From assembly GCA_016716525.1 (NCBI GenBank), contig JADJWE010000001.1, positions 1,364,001 to 1,428,000 on the forward strand: a stretch of DNA of 64,000 nt, given 5' to 3'. Positions 44,219 to 51,432 of this stretch are shown here, one piece after another. Each line of letters starts with the position of its first letter. Within the stretch, counting starts at the first letter, position 1. Source of the stretch: Candidatus Flexicrinis affinis. Lineage in GTDB: Bacteria > Chloroflexota > Anaerolineae > Aggregatilineales > Phototrophicaceae. Made by a program: the position numbers and the translations under genes. A model generated the notes under the pieces. The model was not told the DNA's origin. It worked only from the letters and a program-made list of their open reading frames with translations, and did no database searches.

Positions 44219-44638
44219 ATGGCTCGGGTCATGCACATCGCCGAAGTGGGGCTGCGGGTGAAAGATCTAGCTGGAGTGGTCGCCTTTTACCAGAACGTGT
44301 TGGGGTTGGAACTCGTACACTCCTCTCCTAACTTCGTCTTTATGAAGGCGGGTGATTTGGATTCCCCACTCGGTCGAGGCGGACATCCACAGTATCTCGT
44401 TCTGTTTGACCGTGATGTCGCGCTGGATGTTACTTTGTCCACGCTCGACCATCTGGCCTTTGAAATTCCGCTCGAACAGTTTGACTCAGAACGGGCGCGC
44501 CTAGAAGCGATGGGCCTCCTCGAACGGGTGCGCGTCTGGAGCGGTGTTGGTTCATTTCTGCGGGCACGCTCGCTGTTCTTCAGCGACCCTGAAGGCAACA
44601 CCATTGAATTGATTGCCCATGACCCATCTGTAACCTAG
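44219..44638 (+). CDS. VOC-superfamily (glyoxalase/dioxygenase-like) protein
   Basis: 139 residues. It has one pair of beta-alpha-beta-beta-beta modules: HIAEVGLRVKDLAGVVAFYQ at the start and LDHLAFEIPLEQF in the middle, ending in FFSDPEGNTIELIAHD, the typical VOC C-terminus. Likely metal ligands include a His near the N-terminus, H in LDHLAF and the Glu of TIELIA. Members are glyoxalases, extradiol dioxygenases, epimerases or antibiotic-binding proteins; nothing in the context selects one. It is single, in a divergent arrangement with the EF-G-like gene. GAGGAGA ribosome-binding site. Confidence 0.85.
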   Translation: MARVMHIAEVGLRVKDLAGVVAFYQNVLGLELVHSSPNFVFMKAGDLDSPLGRGGHPQYLVLFDRDVALDVTLSTLDHLAFEIPLEQFDSERARLEAMGLLERVRVWSGVGSFLRARSLFFSDPEGNTIELIAHDPSVT

Positions 44639-44735
44639 ACGATTGTCCGAGCCGATTTCTGAAGGCGCTGCGCCGTGTTCCGCCTCGATGGTGCAAATGA
44701 AGGAGGCGAGGCATACGCCTTCGTCAGTGTATCTG

Positions 44736-44807
44736 TGAGCCCAGTAGGATTCGAACCTACAACCAACTGATTAAAAGTCAGCTGCGCTGCCATTGCGCCA
44801 TGGGCCC
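44736..44807 (-). tRNA. tRNA-Lys (anticodon TTT)
   Basis: 72 bases on the minus strand. The acceptor stem is GGGCCCA/TGGGCTC (one G-T pair) with discriminator A; the anticodon stem-loop is GCTGA-CTTTTAA-TCAGT (anticodon TTT, reads AAA/AAG) and the T-arm TAGGTTCGAATCCTA. CCA is not encoded. Confidence 0.95.
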
Positions 44808-44817
44808 GTTCCTTTGC

Positions 44818-44846
44818 ATTATAGAGATGCACACCGCTTGTGGCAA
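44818..44846 (-). promoter_or_regulatory. Promoter for tRNA-Lys
   Basis: On the minus strand TTGCCA (44841-44846), a 17-base spacer and TATAAT (44818-44823), 10 bases before the tRNA 5' end. Confidence 0.8.
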
Positions 44847-44875
44847 TGCAGAGCCTCAAACTATGAGGGAACATC

Positions 44876-46432
44876 ATGGCCGTCGATCCGATCAGCCTGC
44901 AAGTGTTTGCGAATGTATTCGCGGCGGTACCCGAGGAAATGGGCGCTGCGCTAAGGCGCGCGTCCTTTAGCCCAAACATCCGCGAACGGCTTGATTTCAG
45001 CTGCGCCATTTTCGACTCGAGTGCGCGTATGATCGCTCAGGCGGCGCACATTCCCGTTCATCTTGGCAGTATGCCGGCATCGGTGTTGTCCGCGATTGAC
45101 ACGATCCCCGAGTGGATGCCGGGCGACACGGTGGTCGTCAACGACCCCTACCACGGCGGGTCACACCTGCCGGACATCACGTTAATCTCGCCCGTGTTCG
45201 TCAACGATCGGCTAGAGTTCTTCGTCGCGAGCAGGGCGCATCATGCCGACGTCGGTGGCATGTCGCCGGGTTCGCTTCCGCTCAGCACCGAGCTGTATCA
45301 GGAAGGAGTCATCATCCCGCCTGTTAAGCTGGTCGAACATGGCGTGCTAAACGCGGCGCTGTTTACGCTCCTGACGGTCAACGCGCGGGGTGGCGACGAA
45401 CGCACCGGTGACTACGAGGCGCAGTTGTCCTCCAACCGGACAGGCGCTAAGGCGCTCGAAGACCTCGTTGCTACGTATGGGCTGGACCTATTGCGCGAAC
45501 ATGCGGACGCTCTGATCGAGTACACGCGCCGGATGACCGAAGAGGTCATTCGCGGGCTGCCGGATGGGACGTATCGTTTCACCGACTACATGGAGGGCGA
45601 TGGAACGTCGGACGACCTCCACGCTATCTGCGTCGAACTTCGCATAGAAGACGATCGGATGATTGTGGACTTCGCCGGATCGTCCGCCAGCGTGCGTGGA
45701 AATGTCAACACCGTGGAAGCCGTCGTGAAGTCTGCGGTGATGTACTGCATTCGACTGCTGGCCGGGTCCGATTACCCGTTTAATGCCGGAGCCTTCGAAC
45801 CCGTTGACGTCCTCGTTCCACGCGGGTCGATGCTGAATGCTGAATTTCCCCGTGCCGTGGCGGTAGGCAATACCGAGACGTCGCAGCGGGTGGTCGACGC
45901 CGTGCTTGGTGCACTGGCTCAGGCCACACCGGATCGTGTACCTGCGGCAAGTCAGGGCAGTATGAACAACATCACGATCGGCAGCGGCGGGCTCGTATAC
46001 TATGAGACCATCGCAGGCGGAATGGGTGCGGGGCCGTTCGGACATGGAGCGAACGGACGCCATAGCCATATGACCAACACGCGCAATACGCCGGTGGAGT
46101 CGCTAGAACGGTCGTATCCGCTGCGTGTGCTTCGTTACGGCTTGCGGGACGGTACTGGCGGCGCTGGCGTGCATACTGGCGGGGCAGGGATTGTGCGCGA
46201 GTACGAGATCACTACAGCGGCGACAGTTACGATCAATTCCGAGCGGCGGAAACTGCAGCCTTACGGAATGCAGGGTGGCGCCCCCGGGGCGGCGGGCAAA
46301 AACCGGCTGATCGGAAACGACGGCACAGAAACGGCCCTTGCCGCGAAAGCCACAGTATCAGCGGTTCCCGGCGACCGAATCATCATATGGACGCCCGGAG
46401 GTGGCGGATGGGGCATGCCGAAGGACGCATGA
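44876..46432 (+). CDS. Hydantoinase B / oxoprolinase B-family protein
   Basis: 518 residues, the HyuB length. Family hallmarks: the N-terminus ISLQVFANVFAAVPEEMG, FSPNIRERLDFSCAIFD, the metal-site block DTVVVNDPYHGGSHLPDI and SRAHHADVGGMSPGS, and the C-terminal TPGGGGWG. The B subunit works with HyuA in ATP-dependent hydrolysis of N-methylhydantoin, 5-oxoproline or in acetone/acetophenone carboxylation. No HyuA gene is next to it, so it is an orphan subunit here. It overlaps the following gene by ATGA, showing coupled translation with an unrelated-looking protein. Confidence 0.9.
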   Translation: MAVDPISLQVFANVFAAVPEEMGAALRRASFSPNIRERLDFSCAIFDSSARMIAQAAHIPVHLGSMPASVLSAIDTIPEWMPGDTVVVNDPYHGGSHLPDITLISPVFVNDRLEFFVASRAHHADVGGMSPGSLPLSTELYQEGVIIPPVKLVEHGVLNAALFTLLTVNARGGDERTGDYEAQLSSNRTGAKALEDLVATYGLDLLREHADALIEYTRRMTEEVIRGLPDGTYRFTDYMEGDGTSDDLHAICVELRIEDDRMIVDFAGSSASVRGNVNTVEAVVKSAVMYCIRLLAGSDYPFNAGAFEPVDVLVPRGSMLNAEFPRAVAVGNTETSQRVVDAVLGALAQATPDRVPAASQGSMNNITIGSGGLVYYETIAGGMGAGPFGHGANGRHSHMTNTRNTPVESLERSYPLRVLRYGLRDGTGGAGVHTGGAGIVREYEITTAATVTINSERRKLQPYGMQGGAPGAAGKNRLIGNDGTETALAAKATVSAVPGDRIIIWTPGGGGWGMPKDA

Positions 46433-47166
46433 CTGCGCTGAATTGGGTCGAGCAGGGTTCCGGTCAGGTTGAGCGGCGCGGGGACGGAGAATACCGCATG
46501 CAGATCTCGCCTCAGACTGCGAATGGCTATGCCAATGCACAGATCGCGGACTATGCCGATCGACGAGGCCTTTGCCTGACGCCCCCGATCGAACTGGAGC
46601 TTGATGCGCGCTTCGACGGTATTCCGGTGGGCACGGCAGGGTTCGGCTTCTGGAACGCGCCATATGGGGCGAAGGTCACCGATCTTCGGTTGCCAACCGC
46701 GGCGTGGTTCTTCTTCTCTTCAGAACGGTCGAACATGGCGCTGGCGGTGGACCGCAAGGCGAACGGCTGGAAAGCCGCAGTGTTCGCGCCGCGCTTGCCG
46801 CTGCTCCTGCCCCTGGTTCCAGTCGCGCCGGTGGGGTTTCTGCTGATGCGCATTCGCCTGCTCCATCGCATATTCTGGCCGCTCGGCCAACACGCGCTTG
46901 GCGTTGCAGAGGTTGACATGCCACCCGATACGATGTTTGAGCGCACGCACTATCGGCTGCTTTGGCTGCCTGACCGTACCGAGTTCTATGTTGGCGGAGC
47001 GCTGGTGCTCACCGGAGCGTCGCCGCGTGGTCCGCTTGGATTCATTGCGTGGATTGACAATCAGTACGCCGTTGTGACGCCACAGGGCCGCTTCGGTGGC
47101 GGAACAGTCGATATCTCCGGGGACCAGTGCTTGACGATCGACGGTCTCAAGATGCGCGTCCCATAA
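46429..47166 (+). CDS. Protein of unknown function, possibly concanavalin-like fold
   Basis: 245 residues from ATG 46429, which overlaps the hyuB stop (ATGA). The pattern of a beta-rich start, IELELDARFDGIPVGTAGFG, a central hydrophobic stretch (about 125-155, rich in Leu/Pro/Val) and THYRLLWLPDRTEFYVGG is reminiscent of laminin-G/GH16-type beta sandwiches, in which a similar strand pair follows the substrate cleft; I see no catalytic Glu motif. No signal peptide. The central hydrophobic part could touch a membrane. Function unknown; the coupling to hyuB is the only contextual clue. Confidence 0.6.
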   Translation: MTALNWVEQGSGQVERRGDGEYRMQISPQTANGYANAQIADYADRRGLCLTPPIELELDARFDGIPVGTAGFGFWNAPYGAKVTDLRLPTAAWFFFSSERSNMALAVDRKANGWKAAVFAPRLPLLLPLVPVAPVGFLLMRIRLLHRIFWPLGQHALGVAEVDMPPDTMFERTHYRLLWLPDRTEFYVGGALVLTGASPRGPLGFIAWIDNQYAVVTPQGRFGGGTVDISGDQCLTIDGLKMRVP

Positions 47167-47244
47167 ACATATCTCACGCGACCCTAAACCGAAAAACGCG
47201 GCGATTCCGGTATACTGAGCGTCCTTCTCCACTGGACAGTTGCC

Positions 47245-48492
47245 GTGAGCTACCGCGACTTCGACGAATTCCTCATCCGGCTTGAACAGGACGATCACGT
47301 CGAGTCTGTCGGTGACGTTGGCGGCAAGCATGCTTCGAGACGACGCGGGCGCACACCGGTCGCGGTGTATGTCGATCAAGTGAGCGGCGCCAAGATCGTC
47401 CAGCACGCATTCGCAACCCGTCGACGAGTCGCGTGGGCGCTTCAGGTCGAACGGATCACGGAGGTCGCCTCCCGGCTTGATCGCATGCTAGATTTGTCGA
47501 AGCCGCACACGTTCTCATCGCTGATGGACCGGGCTTCGGACATCATGTCTTCGCTGCGGATCATGCCATCCGTGCGACGCCGGACGAACAGCGATTTGCA
47601 GTCGATTGACGTCAAGACCGTTCACCGTGTTGCAAGTGTCACGGATGAGCCACTGGTCGGGACGGTGTTTCTCGAACGCGACAATCGCCCGTATTGGGGT
47701 GTCCAAGTCGTTCCGGGCAATTTCGTTGACAGCGTGCTGGTCCAAAGCCCCCATCGCTTGGACGTAGGAGAAAGTGTAGCTGTCACGCTTGGCGGCGATC
47801 CCGGCGCGTTGATCGCCGCGCTAATGCCGCTTCCATCCTCAGTCCACCGGAGCTACTTCACGGGTTGGCTGCGCAAGCGACCACTTGAGACGGTGCGCCT
47901 CGACGATCCGCCGGTCGATGTGCCGGTCAACGTTGACGGAGTGCTGGTCGGTACCGTCGAGCGTGTTGAAGCCGCCTCGCATGCGTTCGCGTTTCCAGAG
48001 AAGACCCAATACGCGGCATCAGTCGCAGTTCGTGATGTGCGGCTCAATCCCAATGCCGTGCTGGTCTCGCTCAGCGAGCGTGATGCGACCGTCCTTAGCG
48101 ACGCGATGATCGAAATCAGTCTGCCGCTGATTCGCCTCGCCGTGCCCGAAATGCGCGCTGTCAGTGTTCACGGCGGTGTGGCCCGCATCGAAGTCGATGG
48201 GGACGAAAGCGCGGCGCTCCGAAGTGCATACACGTTTCTCGCTAGCCCGTTTGCCGACAATGTCCGATGGATTGTGACGACCGTATCCGGTGACGATAAC
48301 TCGCGCGTGCTGCCTGACGCCCTTGTCCTACAGCGCAAAGCGACGGTCGCGCATCCGGAACATGGCAGGAGTGTCACCGTGTTTGTGGCAGGGAAGTCCC
48401 CGGCAAAGTCGACAAACGCCGCTGCGTGGATGCCCGAGTATGAGTTGGCTGTAACCGCTTGGCGTGATGCCAGCGATCGATTGGAGGAATAG
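47245..48492 (+). CDS. UbiD-like protein with altered active site
   Basis: GTG start, 415 residues, shorter than typical UbiD (about 480-500). UbiD features are readable in order: the N-terminal YRDFDEFLIRLEQDDHVESV, RRVAWALQVERITEV, then GESVAVTLGGDPGALIAAL followed by MPLPSSV, and VDVPVNVDGVLVG. In active prenylated-FMN decarboxylases the last motif is VPAxAEIVLEG: the two catalytic glutamates correspond to D231 and V235 here, and the GIYR(M/Q)Q arginine motif is missing. It is therefore probably not a normal decarboxylase. It directly precedes menG (stop 48492, start 48494), so a link to quinone biosynthesis is plausible. The family call rests on eye alignment. Confidence 0.7.
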   Translation: MSYRDFDEFLIRLEQDDHVESVGDVGGKHASRRRGRTPVAVYVDQVSGAKIVQHAFATRRRVAWALQVERITEVASRLDRMLDLSKPHTFSSLMDRASDIMSSLRIMPSVRRRTNSDLQSIDVKTVHRVASVTDEPLVGTVFLERDNRPYWGVQVVPGNFVDSVLVQSPHRLDVGESVAVTLGGDPGALIAALMPLPSSVHRSYFTGWLRKRPLETVRLDDPPVDVPVNVDGVLVGTVERVEAASHAFAFPEKTQYAASVAVRDVRLNPNAVLVSLSERDATVLSDAMIEISLPLIRLAVPEMRAVSVHGGVARIEVDGDESAALRSAYTFLASPFADNVRWIVTTVSGDDNSRVLPDALVLQRKATVAHPEHGRSVTVFVAGKSPAKSTNAAAWMPEYELAVTAWRDASDRLEE

Positions 48493-48493
48493 C

Positions 48494-49219
48494 GTGGGAG
48501 CGCAGCTTCAAGGCGAAGAGAAGTCCAGCTACGTTCAGAACATGTTCGGACGGATTGCTGAACGATACAACCTGATGAACCGTCTCATGACACTGGGACA
48601 AGACCAGCGTTGGCGGCGTTTCGTCGTCAAGCAGGGCAACATCCCGGACGCCGGCGCTGTGCTCGATCTGGCCACAGGTACGGGCGATATCGCGTTCGAG
48701 GTCGCGAGTTCGCATCCGAGTGCACAGGTAGTAGGTGCCGACTTCGCTCTGCCAATGATGTACGTCGGGCAGCGTGACCCTCGAGGCGGGTGCGTTCAGT
48801 GGTGCGCGGCAGATGCGATGAATCTTCCATTTCCGGACCGCGCGTTCGATGCGGTGCTGTCAGGCTATCTGGTCCGTAACGTCGTGGACATACATCAAAC
48901 GCTGAGCGAACAGGTTCGCGTGCTGCGCGAGGGTGGGCGCGTCGTGATACTGGACACGACGCCGCCGCGGGGACCACTCAGGCCGTTCATTCTCGCGTAC
49001 TTGAAGTACGGGATTCCACTGCTTGGCCGCTTGATTGGAGGACGCAACGCAGCCGATGCCTACCGTTATCTGCCGGAGTCAACTCAGGCGTTCAAGACGC
49101 CTGAGGAGCTGGCCGGCCTGATGGAAGCGGCAGGGATGGTGAACGTCGGATATCGAACCTTTATGTTCGGAACGATGGCCGTGCACTGGGGCGAGAAACC
49201 CACTCGCCCCGCGCGCTGA
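48494..49219 (+). CDS. menG: Demethylmenaquinone / ubiquinone C-methyltransferase
   Basis: 241 residues from GTG 48494, preferred because GGAGG (48483-48487) lies six bases upstream; an in-frame ATG at 48464 lies inside the previous gene. UbiE/MenG motifs: YVQNMFGRIAERYNLMNRLM, the SAM loop VLDLATGTGDIAFE, DAMNLPFPDRAFDAV and GGRVVILDTTPP. It carries out the final C-methylation of demethylmenaquinone at the membrane surface. Menaquinone is the likely quinone given the inferred phylum. It is translated just after the UbiD-like gene. Confidence 0.93.
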   Translation: MGAQLQGEEKSSYVQNMFGRIAERYNLMNRLMTLGQDQRWRRFVVKQGNIPDAGAVLDLATGTGDIAFEVASSHPSAQVVGADFALPMMYVGQRDPRGGCVQWCAADAMNLPFPDRAFDAVLSGYLVRNVVDIHQTLSEQVRVLREGGRVVILDTTPPRGPLRPFILAYLKYGIPLLGRLIGGRNAADAYRYLPESTQAFKTPEELAGLMEAAGMVNVGYRTFMFGTMAVHWGEKPTRPAR

Positions 49220-49223
49220 CCCC

Positions 49224-49466
49224 TTATTCGGAGGACGCCGGGCCGCGTCCATCGCGGTGGCGAAACACGATGCGTCCGCGCGACGGATCGTAAACGCTCA
49301 TCTCGACTTTGACTTTGTCGCCCGGGGCGATGCGGATGTAGAACTTGCGCATCTTGCCGGAGAGATAGGCGAGAATGCGGTGCTTGTTGTCCAGCTCGAC
49401 CATGAACTGGGCGTTTGGCAGCGCTTCGATGACGGTGCCTTCTACTTCGATCTTATCGTCAGCCAT
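49224..49466 (-). CDS. infA: Translation initiation factor IF-1
   Basis: 80 residues, one S1/OB-fold domain. The start is the ATG at 49464-49466 preceded by AGGAGT; the frame extends upstream without similarity. KIEVEGTVIEALPNAQFMVE and GKMRKFYIRIAPGDKVKVEM are the signature blocks; the C-terminus has about eight extra residues (DGRGPASSE). It occupies the ribosomal A site during initiation. It is the last gene of the rpsA-like, rpsU, infA set rather than lying in the usual secY-infA-rpmJ cluster. Confidence 0.96.
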   Translation of the reverse strand: MADDKIEVEGTVIEALPNAQFMVELDNKHRILAYLSGKMRKFYIRIAPGDKVKVEMSVYDPSRGRIVFRHRDGRGPASSE

Positions 49467-49503
49467 AACACTCCTATGTTGCAGATTCGGGGCTAATGCA
49501 ATA

Positions 49504-49530
49504 GCCGCTACCGGGACACCCGGCAGCGGC
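49504..49530 (-). terminator. Stem-loop between rpsU and infA
   Basis: GCCGCT-A-CCGGG pairs with CCCGG-C-AGCGGC across a three-base loop, with one mismatch. There is no good U-run, so it may be a processing or attenuation hairpin rather than a full terminator. Confidence 0.5.
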
Positions 49531-49573
49531 ACTGGATCAGAGACTTGGGATCGGCGCGCAGGGCTAGCGAGTG

Positions 49574-49774
49574 CTAGCGGCCGCCGACTTTCACCTGACG
49601 ACGGCGGGCGCGGCGAATCGCCTTCTTGTGCTCGATACGGCGCAGTTCACTCTTGCTGATGTGCCAGCGCTTACGGCGGACGGTGCTCAAGATGCCCGCG
49701 TTGGTCACACGCTTGCGGAACCGGCGCAGGAGTTGTTCCTGTGATTCGTTCGGCTTCAAACGGACAGTTGCCAT
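49574..49774 (-). CDS. rpsU: Small ribosomal subunit protein bS21
   Basis: 66 residues, very basic. VRLKPNESQEQLLRRFRKRV is the bS21 N-terminal signature, followed by the WHISKSELRR region and a poly-basic tail. It binds near the anti-Shine-Dalgarno region of 16S rRNA and supports initiation. It sits between the S1-domain gene and infA, giving a group of three initiation-related genes. GGGGGTGA ribosome-binding site. Confidence 0.95.
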   Translation of the reverse strand: MATVRLKPNESQEQLLRRFRKRVTNAGILSTVRRKRWHISKSELRRIEHKKAIRRARRRQVKVGGR

Positions 49775-49808
49775 GTACTCTCACCCCCTTTCGTCAGAAT
49801 GTGTGTCG

Positions 49809-49830
49809 CTTCGTTTGCCGATAAGCAAAC
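49809..49830 (-). terminator. Stem-loop after the S1-domain gene
   Basis: A perfect eight-base-pair stem TCGTTTGC/GCAAACGA with a six-base loop, eight bases downstream of the rpsA-like stop on the minus strand. No U-run; possibly a partial terminator or processing signal before rpsU. Confidence 0.4.
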
Positions 49831-49837
49831 GAGCAGA

Positions 49838-51115
49838 TTACGCCTCGGCCTCTTCAGCAGCCTCGACAGGTTCGGCGGCTTCAGCCTCCGCGGCGTCGTC
49901 GGCCGCCAATTCTACTTCAGGCTCTTCGACCACGCTATGGTTGACCTGAACCGAGCCCATGAGCGACGACAGAGGCCGTTCGGGGTTCTGTTCCTGCCAG
50001 CGGAAGCGTTCTTCTTCGGTGACATCCTTTAGGCTCAAGCCCAGGCGCTGCTTGTCCGACTCGATGCTGATGACGCGCATCAGCAGGCGTGCACTCTCGT
50101 AGATGACCTGGCTGGGATGCGTGGGCGGGGTGTCCGCAATCTGGCTGACGTGCAGCAGCGCTTCGATACCCGGATCCATGCTGATGAACGCGCCGAAGTC
50201 GGCAAGGCGGGATACGGTGCCTTCGACGAGCTGGCCGACGTGATACATTTCTTCGACCATCGACCACGGGTTGGGCTGCAGGCGCTTCAAGCTGAGGCCG
50301 ATACGCTTGCCCTCGTCATCGAGGCGAAGGACATACACCTGGACCTCGTCACCGACTGCCAGCACTTCCTTCGGATGCTTAACGCGATGCCACGCCAGCT
50401 CGGAGATGTGGATCAGGCCGTCGGCGCCACCGAGATCGACGAACGCGCCAAAGTCGCGCAGTCCGCTGACGATACCACTACGGATCTCGCCTTCCTTGAG
50501 TTCGCCGAGCAGCGATTCCTTGCGCGCGTCGCGGCTGTTGCGCTGGGCTTCGCGCTGGCTGAACACGAGGCGACGGCGCTTGCGATTGACCTCGATAACC
50601 TTGAGGTTGATCGGCTGGCCAACCAGACGTGATAGGTAAGCGCGGCGATCGTCTTCGCTCAAGCCACGCGGCAGGTCTGCGACGTGACTGGCAGGTACGA
50701 AACCGCGTACGTTGCCGAACAGGATGATCAGGCCGCCGCGGTTGGCGTCCGCCACGAACCCGGGCCACACTTCCTGCGATTCGAGCAGCTCTTCTGCTTT
50801 CTTCCAGTCCTCGCTCTGGCGAGCTTGTGAAACGGACAGGACGAGATTACCGTCTTCGTCTTCGATGCGGATGATCGTGACATCGATTTCCTGCCCGACC
50901 TGAAAGTCCTCAGGATCGGCACTCATCTTTTCGAGGTCGTTGCGATCGACGAAGCCGTCGCGTGCGGATCCCACGCCGACAATCAGCCCTTTGTGGCTGA
51001 CCGACAGCACAGTTCCAGAGACGGTGTCGCCGCGTTCAAACTCCGCAGCGGCATAAGACTCTTCTAGAAGCGCTTCAAAATCGGAATCGTAGGTTGTAGC
51101 GAGTGCGTTCTGCAT
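49838..51115 (-). CDS. S1-domain RNA-binding protein (ribosomal protein bS1-like)
   Basis: 425 residues from ATG 51113-51115, preceded by GGAGGGG; the frame runs 43 codons further upstream without similarity. Four S1/OB domains are visible: near residues 30-98 (GTVLSVSHKGLIVGV), 115-185 (GFVADANRGGLIILF), 200-272 (GIVSGLRDFGAFVDLGG) and 287-357 (GTVSRLADFGAFISMD). A Glu/Ala-rich acidic tail of about 40 residues follows. Four-domain bS1 relatives help load mRNA on ribosomes. A consensus promoter and a structured leader of about 175 bases precede it, suggesting leader-mediated autoregulation; this is inference. Confidence 0.9.
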   Translation of the reverse strand: MQNALATTYDSDFEALLEESYAAAEFERGDTVSGTVLSVSHKGLIVGVGSARDGFVDRNDLEKMSADPEDFQVGQEIDVTIIRIEDEDGNLVLSVSQARQSEDWKKAEELLESQEVWPGFVADANRGGLIILFGNVRGFVPASHVADLPRGLSEDDRRAYLSRLVGQPINLKVIEVNRKRRRLVFSQREAQRNSRDARKESLLGELKEGEIRSGIVSGLRDFGAFVDLGGADGLIHISELAWHRVKHPKEVLAVGDEVQVYVLRLDDEGKRIGLSLKRLQPNPWSMVEEMYHVGQLVEGTVSRLADFGAFISMDPGIEALLHVSQIADTPPTHPSQVIYESARLLMRVISIESDKQRLGLSLKDVTEEERFRWQEQNPERPLSSLMGSVQVNHSVVEEPEVELAADDAAEAEAAEPVEAAEEAEA

Positions 51116-51138
51116 GGGTGGCCCCTCCGACAAAATGG

Positions 51139-51201
51139 TGCTCGGCCTGCAGGCAATAGAAAACTCGGTCAATCCAACCCGATAGGCCGGACTGCCGAGC
51201 A
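51139..51201 (-). other. Structured leader of the S1-domain gene
   Basis: In the 5' untranslated region TGCTCGGC (51139-51146) and GCCGAGCA (51194-51201) are perfectly complementary, closing a loop of about 47 bases that includes further GC-rich pairing, ending 23 bases before the start codon. It could gate the ribosome-binding site. Confidence 0.45.
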
Positions 51202-51297
51202 AGAGCGTGCACCTTGATAACGGAGAATAAATCCAGCGAATCAAAGCGCAGGCCTCACGTCTGCGCGTCCTCTATTGCCCCCCGAGGATCGGGCGGA

Positions 51298-51326
51298 ATT
51301 CTACAGAAATGCTCACGCAATGTCAA
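51298..51326 (-). promoter_or_regulatory. Consensus promoter for the S1-domain operon
   Basis: On the minus strand a perfect TTGACA (51321-51326), a 17-base spacer and TAGAAT (51298-51303). The 317-base gap 51116-51432 holds this promoter, the leader and the start region of the divergent ABC exporter. Confidence 0.87.
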
Positions 51327-51432
51327 CGCTGTTTCCCCCGTATTGGCACTAATTGGTAGCTTGGCGTCTGCTACGATTGGACGTGCGCCACGTTCACAAA
51401 AATGAAGACGAGCATTTCCGGGAGTATCTGCG

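Noticed and set aside
47188..47216. Promoter for the UbiD-like gene with TATACT at 47211-47216
   Set aside because: The hexamer is good, but no acceptable -35 sequence at 16-18 bases; not listed as a feature.
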